Source: Marsupella aquatica (taxonomy: Eukaryota > Marchantiophyta). Taken from it: DNA of 64,000 nucleotides. The notes beneath the pieces were generated by a model, which was not told where the DNA came from, made no database searches, and was given only the letters and a program-made list of their open reading frames with translations. The stretch covers positions 17,236,001-17,300,000 of the forward strand of contig OZ316893.1 of the NCBI GenBank assembly GCA_973895155.1, written 5' to 3'. A program made the position numbers and the translations under genes. Below are positions 41,967 to 54,660 of the stretch, in pieces. Within the stretch, counting starts at the first letter, position 1. Every line of letters begins with the position of its first letter.

Positions 41967-44900
41967 TTACACTACTGAATAACCTGGGGGAATCCTCTTG
42001 CCATGGAACGTTGTGGAACCAACCTGCACTCTGCCAAATCCTACTCGTGTTCCACTCTCATCAACAGCTAACAAGCCACTTTGTCCCTCAGCATTAGGTG
42101 CTTTCCCCACTTCCACCTTAGATCTTTCTGCCAGCACCGTTCTTGGAGGTTTGTATGAAACCTTTGACGTGGCTTTGCTCCCACCAACAGACTTGCTTCG
42201 TGTGCGCATGCTTCCTCTCTTCACAGTAGTGAAGCTAGGCTCAGTAGGTTCCTCTGTTAGGACTGTCACAGTAGCAGGTTCATCACCTGGGAGTGTCATA
42301 CCAACTAACTCTTTGGTTGGATTTATCTCAACAAGAGGCACACCTGTCATTGAGAATGATACATTCTGCAAATCATTTATCTCTGCAATGGAGTCAAGAT
42401 CTACATAGCATGAATCTGGCTCAATGGTATCATTGTCATGCTTGCTGATATCCTCATTTGCCCCAACATTGATATCATCCACTCCCTTGCCAATGTCATC
42501 CTCATCCAAACATGGTTGACTGCCCTCTGTCAAACAAGTTGCTTGTACAGACTGCAACTTTGTTGCCTCTAAATTACAGCGAGTATTTGCCAGGTTCTCA
42601 TACTTCTTCTCTGTAACACCTGTCTTATTCTCTATGGACACAACAACCACAATATATGTTACTGAAAATAACACATTCAACAAACAATGTCAATTCAAAC
42701 TATACATTTAATAATCATATCCCACACAGTTGTAAAGGCCTTACCTTCAAGCCTACATGTCGTTGGCATGCCAGAAGAGTGCATCGACTTTGCCACCTCA
42801 AGTGGTGATGGTGGAACTCCTGCAAAATTGGAATCAATTTTATCTCTCACCGACACAACAGCTTCCATTAATGTCTTGAAGTTCACATGGAACAAGTCAG
42901 TCAATGAATTCAAACGTTCATTGATCTCTGGAAGACATGTTTCGACAGCCTTCAAACGACCACTTATCTCTGTAAGTGAAGATCCACCTCCCTACATGAC
43001 ACAGGGGTATAGGTTCAATCACTCCATATGAAATGTTGGGCAATATACACACAATCAATGTTATATACAGTGTACACCTGAAATTCAACGCAGGTCATTC
43101 AATTACCAATCAGAACTCATATAACTTACATGCTTGGAGGATTCAGATGCACCCTCTTGAGCTTGGGTGTTCACAATTTCAGCCCTCAACTCTTCTTTTG
43201 AAGGGCTTTGCCCCAATTGGGCTTTCTGCACATGCATGGCAAACACAAGTTATCGATCAATATTCAGGGAACATACACTAAAAAACAAAGTTTACATGTA
43301 TGGGTTTACACTAAAAAACAGTACATAGTGTAGCATAAATTACATAGCTAGGCCATTCATTCTTACCAAACGTTTAGCTGTCGGTGCAGTGCCGGTCCTT
43401 CTTGTCAGATTAGGGTTCTGAACACTCAACCTGGCCTCGGTCATCTGTGAACTCTTCTTTTTTGAAGCATCTGTTACAAAATAAGCTACCAACCTTGCCC
43501 ACACTTTATCATCACAACTGGCTGGTGGAAGCATATCTGGCTTCTCCCCACCTTCCTTCCAAGCCTTATGCATTCTCCACCTCTCTTGCTTGATGATTTT
43601 ACCTGCTGTACTCTCTAGGCAACCTATGTCCATGCCATCATCACTGCCCACATAATTCCATTTGGCAGCAACATTTTCACATACAGTCTTCCAATCTTTT
43701 GGATGCTGTTTTTTAAAATTAATAACACTCACATCTAACCAATGCAATACTTCAGCTTTCAAATCAGCATGCCATCGGTTCTTGCGAGGATACTCAGCAT
43801 CCACCCATTGTCTCTCATTCAACTTTACGTTCCCTTTCTTTGTCACCTCCCCTCGTGCACTACTCTCGGTAGTACTGGGCGTTGTATTGGCCACCCCTTC
43901 ATTCACCCTACCTGGGGTTCTGAAGCCACCTGGGAAAATACAATGCCATTCATGCTTGAGAACTACATACAGCAGAATGGATGACGGCAACATTCAATGC
44001 TTCACTTCAAGAAAAATTCTTCAAACATACATACCTGTAGCTTTGCTTGTAGATGCCTGTGCAGGGACTACACTCTGAAATTGTTGCGACCCTGGACCAC
44101 CTGTCCAGCCTAGTACAGGGGCCGGATGATGTCACTTTCTAGGTATGTGTGTGCAAACATATGTACTGAAAACTAAGTACAAACTGTAGGAAAACAACTG
44201 AACATTCACCGACATACCTGTCCCCCTTCCGTGCTGCATCTGCATAGGGGCATTAGTGAATACTTGAGTCGATGGTTCGACTGTCCAACCTGCACACATA
44301 CATTTTCTATCATTATACATGTGCAGAATCCCCCCCACGTGAATGGACTCCAGATATAATGAGTTCTTCCATTGCTGACAAGATCAGACATTACCTGCCC
44401 CTCTTCCAGCGTTTGTAGGTACTATATTTTGATATCCTTGCCAATTACCTTCACCACCTTCCCAACCTTGTTCATTCCACGACCCACCACCATCCTCCCA
44501 ACCTGGTTCAACCCATGTCTGTCCTTGTGGACATTGGAACTGATCATTACTAGCATTTGCCCAATCAGGTTGGGCAGAATCTGCATGCAATGGTAGGTGG
44601 ACAGAATTTCATGTTGTCTGAATCCAATACATCCCAAACAATGTCAAAAATTGATATGCAGTCTGAAATTCAGGAGTGCCATGCCTTCACAAAGAACTGG
44701 CATATAGATATATACTCACATCCCCATGGTTGAGGTGGACGTCCAAACCCACGAGACTGTGGGTTTGGACCTGCTCTGCCTCTACCACGGGCATAACCTA
44801 GAGCTTGCCCCCTGCCATAGTATTGGGCACCAGCCTGGGATCTACCACTACTACCACCTCGCCAACCTTGATTAGAGGTCAGCCCCCCCTGCTGGTATGG

Positions 44901-45542
44901 TGCATGCACAGGCTTTGAAGGCAAAACAGAATTGGCAGGACGCTGCATCACATCACCAACTACAATGTCAGGAACTAAGCAAGGTACATATGTGTAGTAC
45001 TGAACATATGAAACCTCCAAATAAGAGTTTTTAACTCAATACCTTGTTGGGAAAACTACTTACCTGTTTCTTTTGGGGCTGCTCTGCAATGTATTCATCT
45101 TCATAACCCCCATCCTCATCCATTTCCTCTGGAAAATACTCATCATCTGCATCTTCTTGTCTAGTGTCTGCACCCACCTGTGCAGCATCCATGTCATCTC
45201 TACATTCTGCCATTGTAGGTACCACCTTCTTGCTCAACCTGTCACTCCGACGCACAGGCCCAGAGATAGTGTTGGTCACCCTTCTTGTGTACTCCTTTTG
45301 TTTCTTTGAAAATGCTGTGGCTCTGCGACATTCCAATATGAGAATACAGTCACAATTTCAGTGCGACATTGAACTATTCATGTCACACAAACTCAACGGA
45401 GGGGTGTAGTTGAGAATTGTTCCCTTACAATTCAGCCACATCCTTTTCCAGATCCAGTTCTGCGATTTTGGCTTTCACGTATGCTCGTTGTTCCATAGCT
45501 TTCCTTTCATACTCACACATCTCTGTGTCACTCTGTTCCATC
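41967..45542 (-). CDS. TNPA-like CACTA accessory gene (Transposase_24 type), about ten exons
   Basis: It is expected to bind the transposon ends and help the transposase. Exons from GT-AG borders, 5' to 3', are 45429-45542, 45064-45322, 44720-44959, 44395-44580, 44218-44289, 44035-44109, 43367-43929, 43130-43225, 42745-42991 and 41967-42631. That is roughly 840 codons. The 5' part is charged, then very Gly/Arg/Gln-rich (GRGQALGYARGRGRAGPN). The exon 43367-43929 has the plant En/Spm transposase (PF03004-like) region: RKNRWHADLKAEVLHWLD...DWKTVCENVAAKWN, then KVWARLVAYFV and KKKSSQMTEARLS. The exon 42745-42991 is helical (ETCLPEINERLNSLTDLF), likely a coiled coil for dimer formation. The tail is acidic, then basic. 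The first exon and exact start are unsure. It may share a transcript with the transposase upstream, as in maize En/Spm. Confidence 0.72.
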
Positions 45543-45697
45543 CTATTGGACCACAAAAACATGTCATCTATGGTCACCCCATATAACACAATGCAACCAC
45601 AATGACCAGGCATCCATCCATACATCTGTGTTGCTTCAGAATTACTTTATTACACATCCTTCCCCTCACTAATGTCCATGCAAACAATTCACATTAC

Positions 45698-48600
45698 TCA
45701 TGGCATAGGCACACTGTTGGCATCTGCATCTCTGAATTTGCCTCCTTCAGCAAATGCATCTACCCTTGTCACAGGAATGAAGTCCCCGCTATCATGAACT
45801 ACAGGCACTTGGTCTGAACGCCGACGATCAAAGGCACTATGAGAGTGTAAATGAAACTCAAGGTTTGATCCTTCCATCCGACGTTGCTTGGCCTGTTTAT
45901 GACACACTACACGCCAACCTGGGGAGTCTTCCACATCCAGGAAGAAAGCTTGCTCCACCTGACTGGGAAACACAAATGGCTCAGCCCATTCGGGCAATTT
46001 CCCTTTGAAATTGGCCAGCAAGAAACCATCATTGTCTCTCTTCATGGTAGCCCTGTTACCAAGCCAATCCTGCCGTACCCATGAACCTTTCATAAGAATC
46101 ACAGGACTGGACACCGCCCCATTGTCCAGAGCCCATATGTCAACTAATTCTCCCACATATCCCATCTCCATCCAGGCCCTGTCGTGATTGTGGCTCTGTT
46201 GCTCAAATACAATGATGAGCCCATAGTCATTCGTCACCCTATAGGCACTGTCACCATCCTTCACTCGAAAGTGATTCCCATATGCTCTCATCCGTTTGTA
46301 AGTCTTCACTTTCAGGCTAGGGGCATTAGACAGTAGGTAAACGTCTGCATCCATGTCTGGGTGGGTCTCGTGATGCTCTCTAATTGCCATTCTGATCCAC
46401 TCCATGAAACCTGGAAAAGTTGTTCCTGTAGTGGAATGGGCCGCCTTCAATGACTCATACTCCCTGAACAAACAACCACACAGCATTAACTTGGGTAAAC
46501 ATGAACAGGCTGAAGGAGAAAACCACACGCACACAACATTTAAGCTCATGAACTGGATTATAGCACATGTATGCACTCACTGTATCCAGGGTTCCATCAC
46601 TACAGTGTTGTGCAATACAAAGTCATGTGCCAAGTCTCTCATAGATATGGTCAGGTTCTTTGTCGTTGCAGCCCCTTCCAGTACTTCACCTATCACCCCT
46701 TCCTCCTCATCAGAATTCCACACCCTGGTCTTCACATGCTCATATTGTGCTATGTATTCGGTCAGAAATCCCAGAGTCTCATCCTTGATGTAACCTTTAG
46801 CCATGCTTGCTTCAGGTTTGTAATATGTTCTCACGTGACCTTTGAGTAGCTTCATGTACCGTTCCAAAGGGTACAACCAACGAGCACTCATAGGCCCAAA
46901 TTGGTGTAGCTCTTCCACAACATGGACAAGTAGGTGGGTCATGACATCAAAAAATGCGGGAGGAAAATAAATCTCCAGGTCACACAGCACCTGAGCGACA
47001 TCTTTTGTCAGTTGTGGGAAGTGTGTTTCATCCCAAACCTTCACACAAATACGACAAAACACATCACTGAGTCGCATGATCACATTACGAACAGGCTTCT
47101 GCAACAGGCCCCTCAGGCATAAAGGCAACACCTGTTGCATCAACATATGGTAGTCATGGCTTTTCATACTACCAAGCTTTCTAGTCATGATATGCATCTT
47201 GAAAGCACTGCCATAGTTTGAAGGAACCTTCAAAGAACTCAACCTCTGCACAAATAGTTCCCACTCTGTGTCTGTCAGAACATAGGGCGCTTGGTATTTC
47301 AAGAGCACATCAGCTCTGTGGGCATGTGGCCTCAACCAAAGATGGGGTTTCATTCCCCTCTGTTCAAGATCCAATCTCACTGAACCAGTGTCTTTCTCTC
47401 CACACAAGAATCTGAGTAGACTCTCACAAATATTCTTTTCAATGTGCATAACATCAATGTTATGTTTGCTTGGCTCAAACTCCTGCACCGTTGCAATGCA
47501 AAAGCGTTAGCAAATGCCTCAAGTTTAGTCTCTCTCTTCGAAATGAATGCACATGCTCTGAACCAAAACATGTATCCCAATTAGCATCAACTCCAAGAGG
47601 CTTACCCTCCAGTACTTGAGCTACAAGTCCAATATGCTCAGTCTTTTTACACCATATCGCTTTATTGGATCACTCACTCCATCTTCCCTGCCCCCTCGTT
47701 TGATATAGTCATCCCTCAGTGCTCCCCACTGCCTGATCTCCTCTTTGGTCACTTGTGCCGGGGGTCCACGTTGCTCAATGTCATTGCCAAAGTGTGCAAT
47801 CAGTGCCTGTCTTTCTCTGTAAGGGTGATCTGCCTTCAGAAAATGACAATGGCCCATGTATATCACTTTCTGCAGGGCTCTGGAGTACTCACTGGTGACA
47901 TTGCGCCCACAGATAGTACAAGCACAATATCCTTTTGTTGTTTGGCCTGATATCATCCCATGGGCTGGGTAGTCAGCTATAGTCAGAATGACGATGGCTC
48001 TAAGGATGAATGGGTTTAACCTCCCAAGCCTCTGTAGGACATCATATGTGAGAACTCCTTCCTCCCAAAGCTTTCTCAATTCCTCCACTAGGGGAGCCAG
48101 AAACACATCTATGTTGGCAGATACAACACTGTCTGGCCCTGGTATCAGTAGGACCATCAGAACAAAAAATCGCTTTGTAGTCATCCAAGGAGGAAGGTTA
48201 TAATTCAAAATAGTTACAGGCCAGCACAAAAATTTGTTGTTCTTGTCTCCAAATGGGTTTACCCCATCCAATGACAGCCCAAGTCTGACATTCCTCGGCT
48301 CAGCAGCAAATTCGGGATACATCTCATCTATGAGTTTCCACTGCCTTGAATCTGCAGCATGTCGTTGTAGCCCATCATCACTTTTCTTGTTAGTTGCCCA
48401 AGTCATCATCTCCGAGATGGCACGGCTTCTGAACATCCGCTGAAGTCTGGGAATGAGTGGAAAATGACGAAGTACCTTGGCGGGAACCATAGACTTTCCT
48501 GAGTTCCAATACCTGTGCTTCCCACACTTAGGGCATGTCAACGATTCTTTATACTCCTTTCTGAAAAGAACATGCCCATCAGGACAGGCATGGATGGAAT

Positions 48601-49270
48601 CATAGTTCAATCCAAGATTAGATATGCATCTTTTTGCCTCGTACATGTTCTTGGGCAAAATATTACCATCTGGTAGCACAGTTGTTCGCAAGAATGCCAA
48701 CAACTCAGAAACTAAAACGTTGGGGACATTGTGGTTGCCGCAAATGTTCAGGAACATGATGACAAATCCCAGTTTAGAACATTTGCTACCGGGGTACAAA
48801 GACTTCCTGCCTTCCTGTATTTGCAGGGGAGAGCCAAACATCCCATCATGCCCAAGGGTTTCCTGCCCTATCTCAAACTCATCAAGAGGCTCTTCGACAG
48901 GGGGCACACTTGCATGTGCAGCCGTATCCTCTTCGTTGTCCAGCCCATCGTGAAATGCATCCAAGTCTTGGAAGATGTCTCTCACCATCTCTTCCACATG
49001 AATTCCTTCGTCACGTGGTGCTGCCTGAGCACCATCCCGTTGGAGAGCTGACAACCCATTGTCAAATGCACCAGGCAGAACCTCGCTTGCCCGTCTTGCA
49101 GCATTGGTAGCATCAAATTCTAACCTCCACTCCTCATCGGAAGAATCTTCCTCTGCAGGATCATTCCAAACTCGATGTCGTGGATCTCTTCCATGAACCG
49201 CGATATGCCGCCAAACCTCATTCAGACCCCTGGTACGGGATCCTTGGCAGATTGCACAAGGACATCTCAT
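45698..49270 (-). CDS. CACTA transposase, tnp2 family (TNPD-like)
   Basis: This is the enzyme that cuts and joins the transposon ends in the nucleus. Segment 47621-49270 (549 codons) starts with a transposase-associated zinc region (MRCPCAICQGSRTRGLNEVWRH). It continues with HACPDGHVLFRKEY..LTCPKCG and the tnp2 core, where RHAADSRQW..DEMYPEFA, LGLSLDGVNPFG and IADYPAHGMISG hold the likely catalytic acids. Segment 46581-47488 has HNIDVMHIEKNICESLL and the DUF4218-like block HLLVHVVEELHQFGPMSARWLYPLERYMK. Segment 45698-46463 has the DUF4216-like block (WRVVCHKQAKQRRME). An intron 46464-46580 with GT-AG borders joins the last two in frame. Between 47489 and 47620 there is another intron or a break. 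An upstream exon is likely. No nonsense codon was seen within segments, so it may be active. Confidence 0.88.
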
Positions 49271-49942
49271 CCTACTGGCTCCTGAAAGTCTGGTTCGTAA
49301 CCTTTCACGCTGCCAAGCTTATTATCATGGCGTGATATCCTTGTGGGATGATGCAAAGGCAGTGCCTATGCCCTGGGCTGGGTTTGGGGAGGGTGGTGAC
49401 TAGGGTGCATTGTAACAGGCTGGAAGCTCTGCAGTCATGGACAGCAGTGAACAGGGATGCCTAATGGTGGTATTTGTGTTCCATATATCCCTGACTGTAT
49501 GTGCCAAAAGAGTTAACATAACGTGTAATAAATTCTCACAAACCCTAAACCACCCCAAAAGAAAAAAACAGGTTTGCGAGTAGTGTACCTATTGTCAAGT
49601 GAATGACACAAAATTCCTCAATGTTTGAGGGTGTCACCACCTCCACAGCTATCCTCAAATGTACCGCCTCTGCATGTACACCCATGACCATATCAGAGTC
49701 CAATCATGTATAGTCATAGGCACAGGTGTGAGAGCGGTATCAGATATCTCACCGCCAAGATTTGAGCCCACCCAGTACATTTACAGTGACACCCCCAGGC
49801 AGCAGGAAACAACAATCCGCCAACAGCAGAATAAGCCCAACTGCCACCAACCATAACAAGGTACATTAGTTCAAAGATCACATTTATTTCAATGATCTGA
49901 TTTATACAAAAAAACTTGTGTCCAAACTGATGCTACTACTCC
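49271..49942. other. Spacer between transposase and BRCT gene
   Basis: Nothing convincing is coded here. A splice acceptor (gtag) just before the first ATG of the transposase segment suggests that a 5' exon or leader of the transposase lies in the right part of this stretch. Confidence 0.3.
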
Positions 49943-50821
49943 TCACTCTGATTCAGAATCACTAATGACCCATTCCTCACTTGTTGTCTCATAGTCCTCT
50001 CTATAAGGATCCTGACCCTTCCGTGGCCAGGCCTCAAAAAGATCATAGTCCATTGGGTTTTGACGCTTCCCAGCTGCTACTGATTCCACAAGCCAAGCAT
50101 ATGAAACCACAAACACATTATGGGACATGACATAAAAGCGAATGTGTCCCTTCCCAAACTTGCGGCAGGCTTTGGGATATGACTTAGTAATGACATGAGT
50201 GGTGTCCTCTATTATATTCTCCTCCACTGTCCCACCTAGGTCAAGCACCGTGGACTTGTACACTTTGCACTTAACCTCTCCAATTCCCGCCTCCACAAAT
50301 ACCATGCTCAGCCCTTTCAGAATGGGGGTTGGTTGCTTCTTCTCCTCAGCCAACATACTCTTCAGCCTTCTAGAGCTCTATCCTTTGTTGAGTTCAGGTC
50401 CATATTGGACATCAGCAAGCAGTGCCTTTGCTTCCCAGACTTCTTGTTCAGCCCAAGCTGATGCAGTAGCTTCTTCATCCTCCCACAACTCATATTGCTC
50501 AGTATCATGTACAATCTGATGTGCTATGGAATCTGTGATCCAAGAGGCCTCAACTACTTTTAGGCCTTGCTTAGTAATTGCAGAATTCATGTAGGACCAT
50601 GACCACTTCTTTATCACTGATAGCCATGTCCCTGCAACAACATGTGTAGTCTCTGGAGTGATGTCCTGCACTATAGTGCCATGGAGCTCAGATAATCGTT
50701 TCTGTACAGTTGGCCAATGCACTTTGGTCAACCCATGTTGGCCATGGACCAAAATGGCTCTGACCCCTGTAAACACTGCTGGGTGGTCACACTTTCTACG
50801 TTTCCCAGGCTCCATGTACAC
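49943..50821 (-). pseudogene. Double-BRCT protein, one in-frame stop
   Basis: About 293 codons in one frame with a single TAG at 50378-50380. BRCT domains bind phosphorylated partners in DNA repair and chromatin. The first BRCT is FTGVRAILVHGQHG...VQKRLSELHGTIVQDITPETTHVVAG...GLKVVEASWITDSI. The second is LKGLSMVFVEAGIG...VLDLGGTVEENIIEDTTHVITK...VFVVSYAWLVESVAAGK. Each has the expected G-G turn and the W near the end. The tail is acidic. The gene lies inside the CACTA transposon, 590 nt downstream of the PHD gene on the same strand, so both may form one spliced gene. Arabidopsis BARD1/BRCA1 combine PHD and BRCT, but the PHD here is of another type. The TAG could be CAG to TAG. Confidence 0.72.
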
Positions 50822-51407
50822 ACACCCTACGTGATGACAATGAATTTTGGAAGAATGGGTTCACCTGACAATACAAGGACAACAAAATTCCTGTGTTTTG
50901 AGTTGATCTGGCCCATTGGTGCTCAGGTCCGATTTTGATAGGTACAAGGGATATGTGAACAATACGTACTAGGCACCTGCACGGATGCAGGACATTGTTT
51001 GAATATATACTACAAAATCCATATCGAAGGTGAAATGAAGTGCAACCAACTTGTCATGGCACATACATATTTTGTTGTAAAGGAGGATACGTTCAATGAC
51101 AAACTTATAGGGCAATTTGATTAATTGCATGCCTGATAATTTATACGCTTACAACTTAGAAGTCCTGTTTTAATTTAGCAGTCTGATGAAAGTGTTTATG
51201 AAAATGACCACTCAGCCTAAATACTTCCAAGAAGGCTTGTAAGGATAAGTTTTTATAGGCATGTACCCAGCCACTGACGCCAGAGCACAAGATAAGTGCT
51301 GCCTATATAAACTCGCCTACCCAACTCCTTTTCAAAATTGGAATCTCTGCAATCTCAAAAAATAGTATATCCACATCAGGTGCACTGTGCATGTACAATG
51401 TTCAGCT
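50822..51407. other. AT-rich spacer between the PHD and BRCT genes
   Basis: There is no coding signal on either strand. An acceptor-like cgtag lies just before the BRCT start on the minus strand, so this may be an intron of a PHD-BRCT gene. Confidence 0.3.
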
Positions 51408-52088
51408 TCACAACCAAGATATGTGATCTCTCATAGGAGTGCGCGAGGTAGGATCAATGGCATGGCGATGACAATAAAATATCCATTGATCAACACCATG
51501 TGCAGAGTGATCATAGATTTCTCTATCACAAGCATAACCCTCTGCTTGACGATCTTTCAGGCAATGATAGTGCCACATGGTGGGACACCTAGCATAGTGG
51601 ACTATGTCAGTCCAGTACTCATGATCATGCTCACCACATGCCTTGCACCTATGAAGTGGGCAAGCTGTGGCATGAGCAGGCAAACACTCAAAACAGAAAA
51701 ATCTCACACAAAAACGGTCTGGACATTTCCTAACATTTGCTGCAGCATCAACACAGCCCTCATAGGACCCCAACTTCCCACACTGTGCACACTTAGCCTG
51801 CTTCTCCAAACAATCAGTGCACATCCAGTCTCCTTGGTGTGTTGACGGGAGGCCCACCCCTGGACAGTTGTTTTCTGCAGCAAGGTCAGACTCCGGGTTG
51901 AGGTGGAAATGCCTCATGCAAGGGCCCTCACAAATGACCAGGCCCCCACCATCGTCACAAATGGCACAACAATGAGCTGCCTTCTGGAAAATCTGACTTG
52001 CAGAGAAGTTAGTAGCATCTGCCCCAAGTACACCTGTGTTTCTCACCTCTGTCACAGGCTTTTTGGCTTGAATTTTAGGTCGTGCCAT
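51408..52088 (-). CDS. EDM2-like tandem PHD-finger protein, 226 aa
   Basis: It starts at ATG 52086-52088 and is open to TGA. A PHD finger lies at about residues 40-92 (CCAICDDGGGLVICEGPCMRHFHL...WMCTDC). A second Cys/His-rich unit lies at about 99-140 (CAQCGKLGSYEG...CPDRFCVRFFCFEC), and a third at about 147-176 (CKACGEHDHEYW...CPTMWHYHCL). The arrangement, with GKLGS after the first finger and CPT.WH.HCL at the end, matches the atypical PHD array of plant EDM2, a chromatin reader that controls heterochromatin inside genes. The methyltransferase-like and C-terminal parts of EDM2 are absent. It lies inside the CACTA element. The histone-binding role is inferred. Confidence 0.72.
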   Translation of the reverse strand: MARPKIQAKKPVTEVRNTGVLGADATNFSASQIFQKAAHCCAICDDGGGLVICEGPCMRHFHLNPESDLAAENNCPGVGLPSTHQGDWMCTDCLEKQAKCAQCGKLGSYEGCVDAAANVRKCPDRFCVRFFCFECLPAHATACPLHRCKACGEHDHEYWTDIVHYARCPTMWHYHCLKDRQAEGYACDREIYDHSAHGVDQWIFYCHRHAIDPTSRTPMRDHISWL

Positions 52089-52099
52089 GCCTGCGCATG

Positions 52100-52243
52100 A
52101 GATAGACTCTACAATTTAGCAGAATGCACAGAAAGTAATATATATTTAGCATTTAAGGTACAAAGGCATTTAGATAGACTCTACAATTTAGTAGACTGCA
52201 CAGAAAGTAAAATATATTTAGCATTTAAGGTACAAAGGCATTT
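52100..52243. repeat. Tandem duplication, 72-bp unit, two copies
   Basis: Copies at 52100-52171 and 52172-52243 (agatagactctacaattta...caaaggcattt) differ at a few bases. They lie just upstream of the PHD gene start, so in its leader or promoter. Confidence 0.88.
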
Positions 52244-52815
52244 GCTACTGCAATGAATTGGAATGGCCACACAAGGATGCAGAGCAGACATACTTTTGGT
52301 ATGTTGAGCCCACACACAAACCTGATCCCCTAATACAATTGCTCCACCAACACCTTAATTTTAATTGTGGCTATGATTCACCAAAGGAGATCTGCAACAA
52401 CATTTCATGCATTTGAATCACATACAATAGTCGTGACATGTAAAATAGGCATTCTTCGAAGAGGATTGGTATGAAGCAGTGTCATAAGGGTTGAAATTTA
52501 TACATCCTAAATAGGCTATGATAGTGGCTGAGACAAATAAGTGATGCATAAATCACATTTTACAGGTTATCACATGGCCCATTAATTCATTGAACGTTGC
52601 AATGTTCACCAGGTTAAAGCAGTCATGAAAGCAGTCTTTCAATAGAGACTTTTATGCGAGTTTGCTAGCCTCTTAAATTAGGATATTTTGCTTAGTGCAG
52701 GCATAATAGGATAAGTTATGTATTGTTGACCCTAAACCCTGGACCCAAAATTGCTCATACATCAAAATTTTAAGTAAATATCCTCTGTGTTGAAGTCAGA
52801 GTGTTAAGCTATAGG
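52244..52815. other. Non-coding spacer in the CACTA element
   Basis: AT-rich; nothing recognisable on either strand. Confidence 0.35.
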
Positions 52816-52858
52816 TCAATGGTATCTGGTCTGTGCATGCGGTGTGACAAGTGGTCCT

Positions 52859-53350
52859 CTAGAGCATGTGATCCAAACATGTGTAGACACCAAAGTCACC
52901 GGTGGTGGGGTCTGGGAGGGCAGGACAAGTGACATCACCAGGCACACTGCAGGATGGCGAGTGGTTCCAGATGATACATTGTGCTCTGTGCAAAAATCGG
53001 CATCCAAGAGAATGGTCATCCAATTCTGGGCCAGAAGCCCTACAGGCAGGACAGTCATATTGGCAACTGTGTACACACCCTCGACACCTAATTTGTGGCG
53101 GGTCATGTACAAGAGACACAAATATCAAGGATGTCGGGAAGGGTACTGAAGCAGGTACAGGCCGACTGTAGTTGTTCCTGGAAACAACAGGGTACTCAAA
53201 GTATCATGCAGATTGGGCTGGAAGGATCCCAAGTCTGACATACTCAAGGTGCAACATCTCTGCCTTGCGTGCAAGTCGCACATGTTCAGCGTTGCGGGTC
53301 CTCACCATAAGTGTTGCTTTCATTGTGATGTCCTCTGTTCACGTCCTTTG
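52859..53350 (-). CDS. Cys/His-rich exons, unidentified
   Basis: I do not recognise this. The minus-strand frame 53128-52859 is Cys-rich in a spaced pattern (CRGCVHSCQYDCPACRA, HSLGCRFLHRAQC), which suggests a metal-binding fold. Just upstream (about 53350-53210) the minus strand reads a helical segment (RNAEHVRLARKAEMLHLEYVRL). It could be upstream exons of the PHD gene or another gene fragment taken up by the transposon. The plus strand is also open here, so the call is weak. Confidence 0.3.
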
Positions 53351-53459
53351 ATGAGCAAGGTGAGCAGGAGGTCGACTTGCCTCGCCAACAGCAACCAACC
53401 TAAACTAATCAGTTCCCACTCATTGTCTTGGTTCCAACTACAGGTCATAGTATACACAT

Positions 53460-54318
53460 AGCATGAAACGTGCATAGTACATATTTGATTCTGAGTTTAT
53501 GAGTTTCCTAAGACAAAGAGCTTGGTGATAAACCCATGTTCTCGACGGACATGTATATCAATCATATTAAAATCCTGTTTTTTCATCCAGAAAGACCGAA
53601 AGTCTCACCTTACAGGTTGCAGCAGAGAGAAAATTCACTGGTTGTCGTGTTGTGCAAGTGAACCTCCACTGATGCCCCCGGTGTAGCCCCTCAGATGCAG
53701 GTGACACTTACCAACTCCCAAGTTGCCTGGTCTAACAGAAAATGCTTATATCTTCAGAACTTTATAGAGCAAGTACATGATCACATACTTCTGGATCTAT
53801 TCATATTTGGAACTCTTGCCAACTACAACTCCCATTATGCACAAGCTCACATCAACAGAGAAAGATACAGAATGCATACTTACTATGGCTCTAAGCACCT
53901 TCACTACCTTGTTGAACCCAGTCCTGAAGTCTTTTCAGCATGTTTGTTGTGCTGTCTCCTTTGGCACCCAACACCTTAGTCCTTGATGTAACAGAATGCA
54001 ATTTTACAAGTTAGATGCTTTGGAACCTTCTATGGTCTTAGCTGAATTGATGTCATCGTAAGTGGTGAAAGACAAGGAAGACGAAAGTTGGTTGAAGAGC
54101 TGTGGACAACACACTAGCATGAAGTGCTTCAACCAATCCACTGCCAAACGGAACTCTTACACAGTCACATTCTTTCAGTAAACAGAAACTCAGTCAAACT
54201 TCATAATCAAAGTACAGACTCTGAAGGACCAAAAGAGGATGTTGTGAGTTTCTCTGTTGTTTAATGTGTTACCCTTCTAGTTTCGAAGTTAGCAAATGCT
54301 GAATAATGTGTCTACCAG
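53460..54318. other. Non-coding spacer before the RPL18a exon
   Basis: No upstream exons of RPL18a could be found here. Only short chance frames occur. It ends in the splice acceptor tctaccag. Confidence 0.4.
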
Positions 54319-54660
54319 ATCTTCGAAAAGAAGCCCACCACAATTAAGAACTTCGGTATCTGGGTGAGGTATCAGAGTCGTACAGGTTATCCCAACATGT
54401 ACAAGAAATATCGTGATACCACATTGAACATCGCTGTAGAGCAGATGTATGATGAGATGGCTTCTTGTTATAGAGTTCGGTTCCCTTGCATCCAGATCAT
54501 CAAGACTATGACAGTCCCTGTCTCTCTGTGCAAGCGAAAAAGTACCAAGCAGTTCCATGATTCAAATATCAAGTTCCCCTTGACGTACCGCAAGATTCAA
54601 CCTCCATCGCGAAAGCTAAAGACAACTTACAAGGCCACCAAGCCCAACACATTTGTTTGA
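54319..54660 (+). pseudogene. RPL18A: Ribosomal protein L18a (eL20), last exon only
   Basis: 113 codons from a splice acceptor at 54318 to TGA at 54658-54660. The reading [19 protein letters not shown], then [17 protein letters not shown], then [12 protein letters not shown] and [11 protein letters not shown], is the C-terminal two thirds of 60S ribosomal protein L18a. The family protein is about 178 residues. The N-terminal exons are absent upstream, and a few changes hit normally invariant sites (SCYRVRFP where SRHRVRFP is usual). It lies inside the CACTA element, so it is best read as a captured host-gene fragment that kept its intron border, not a retrocopy. Confidence 0.85.

Noticed and set aside
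42745-42991. Separate small gene on the minus strand (short helical protein)
   Set aside because: It is bounded by splice sites and fits as an exon of the TNPA-like gene.
52816-53171. Plus-strand frames of 89-101 codons
   Set aside because: Composition and lack of motifs suggest they are shadows; the minus strand shows the spaced Cys/His pattern, although weakly.
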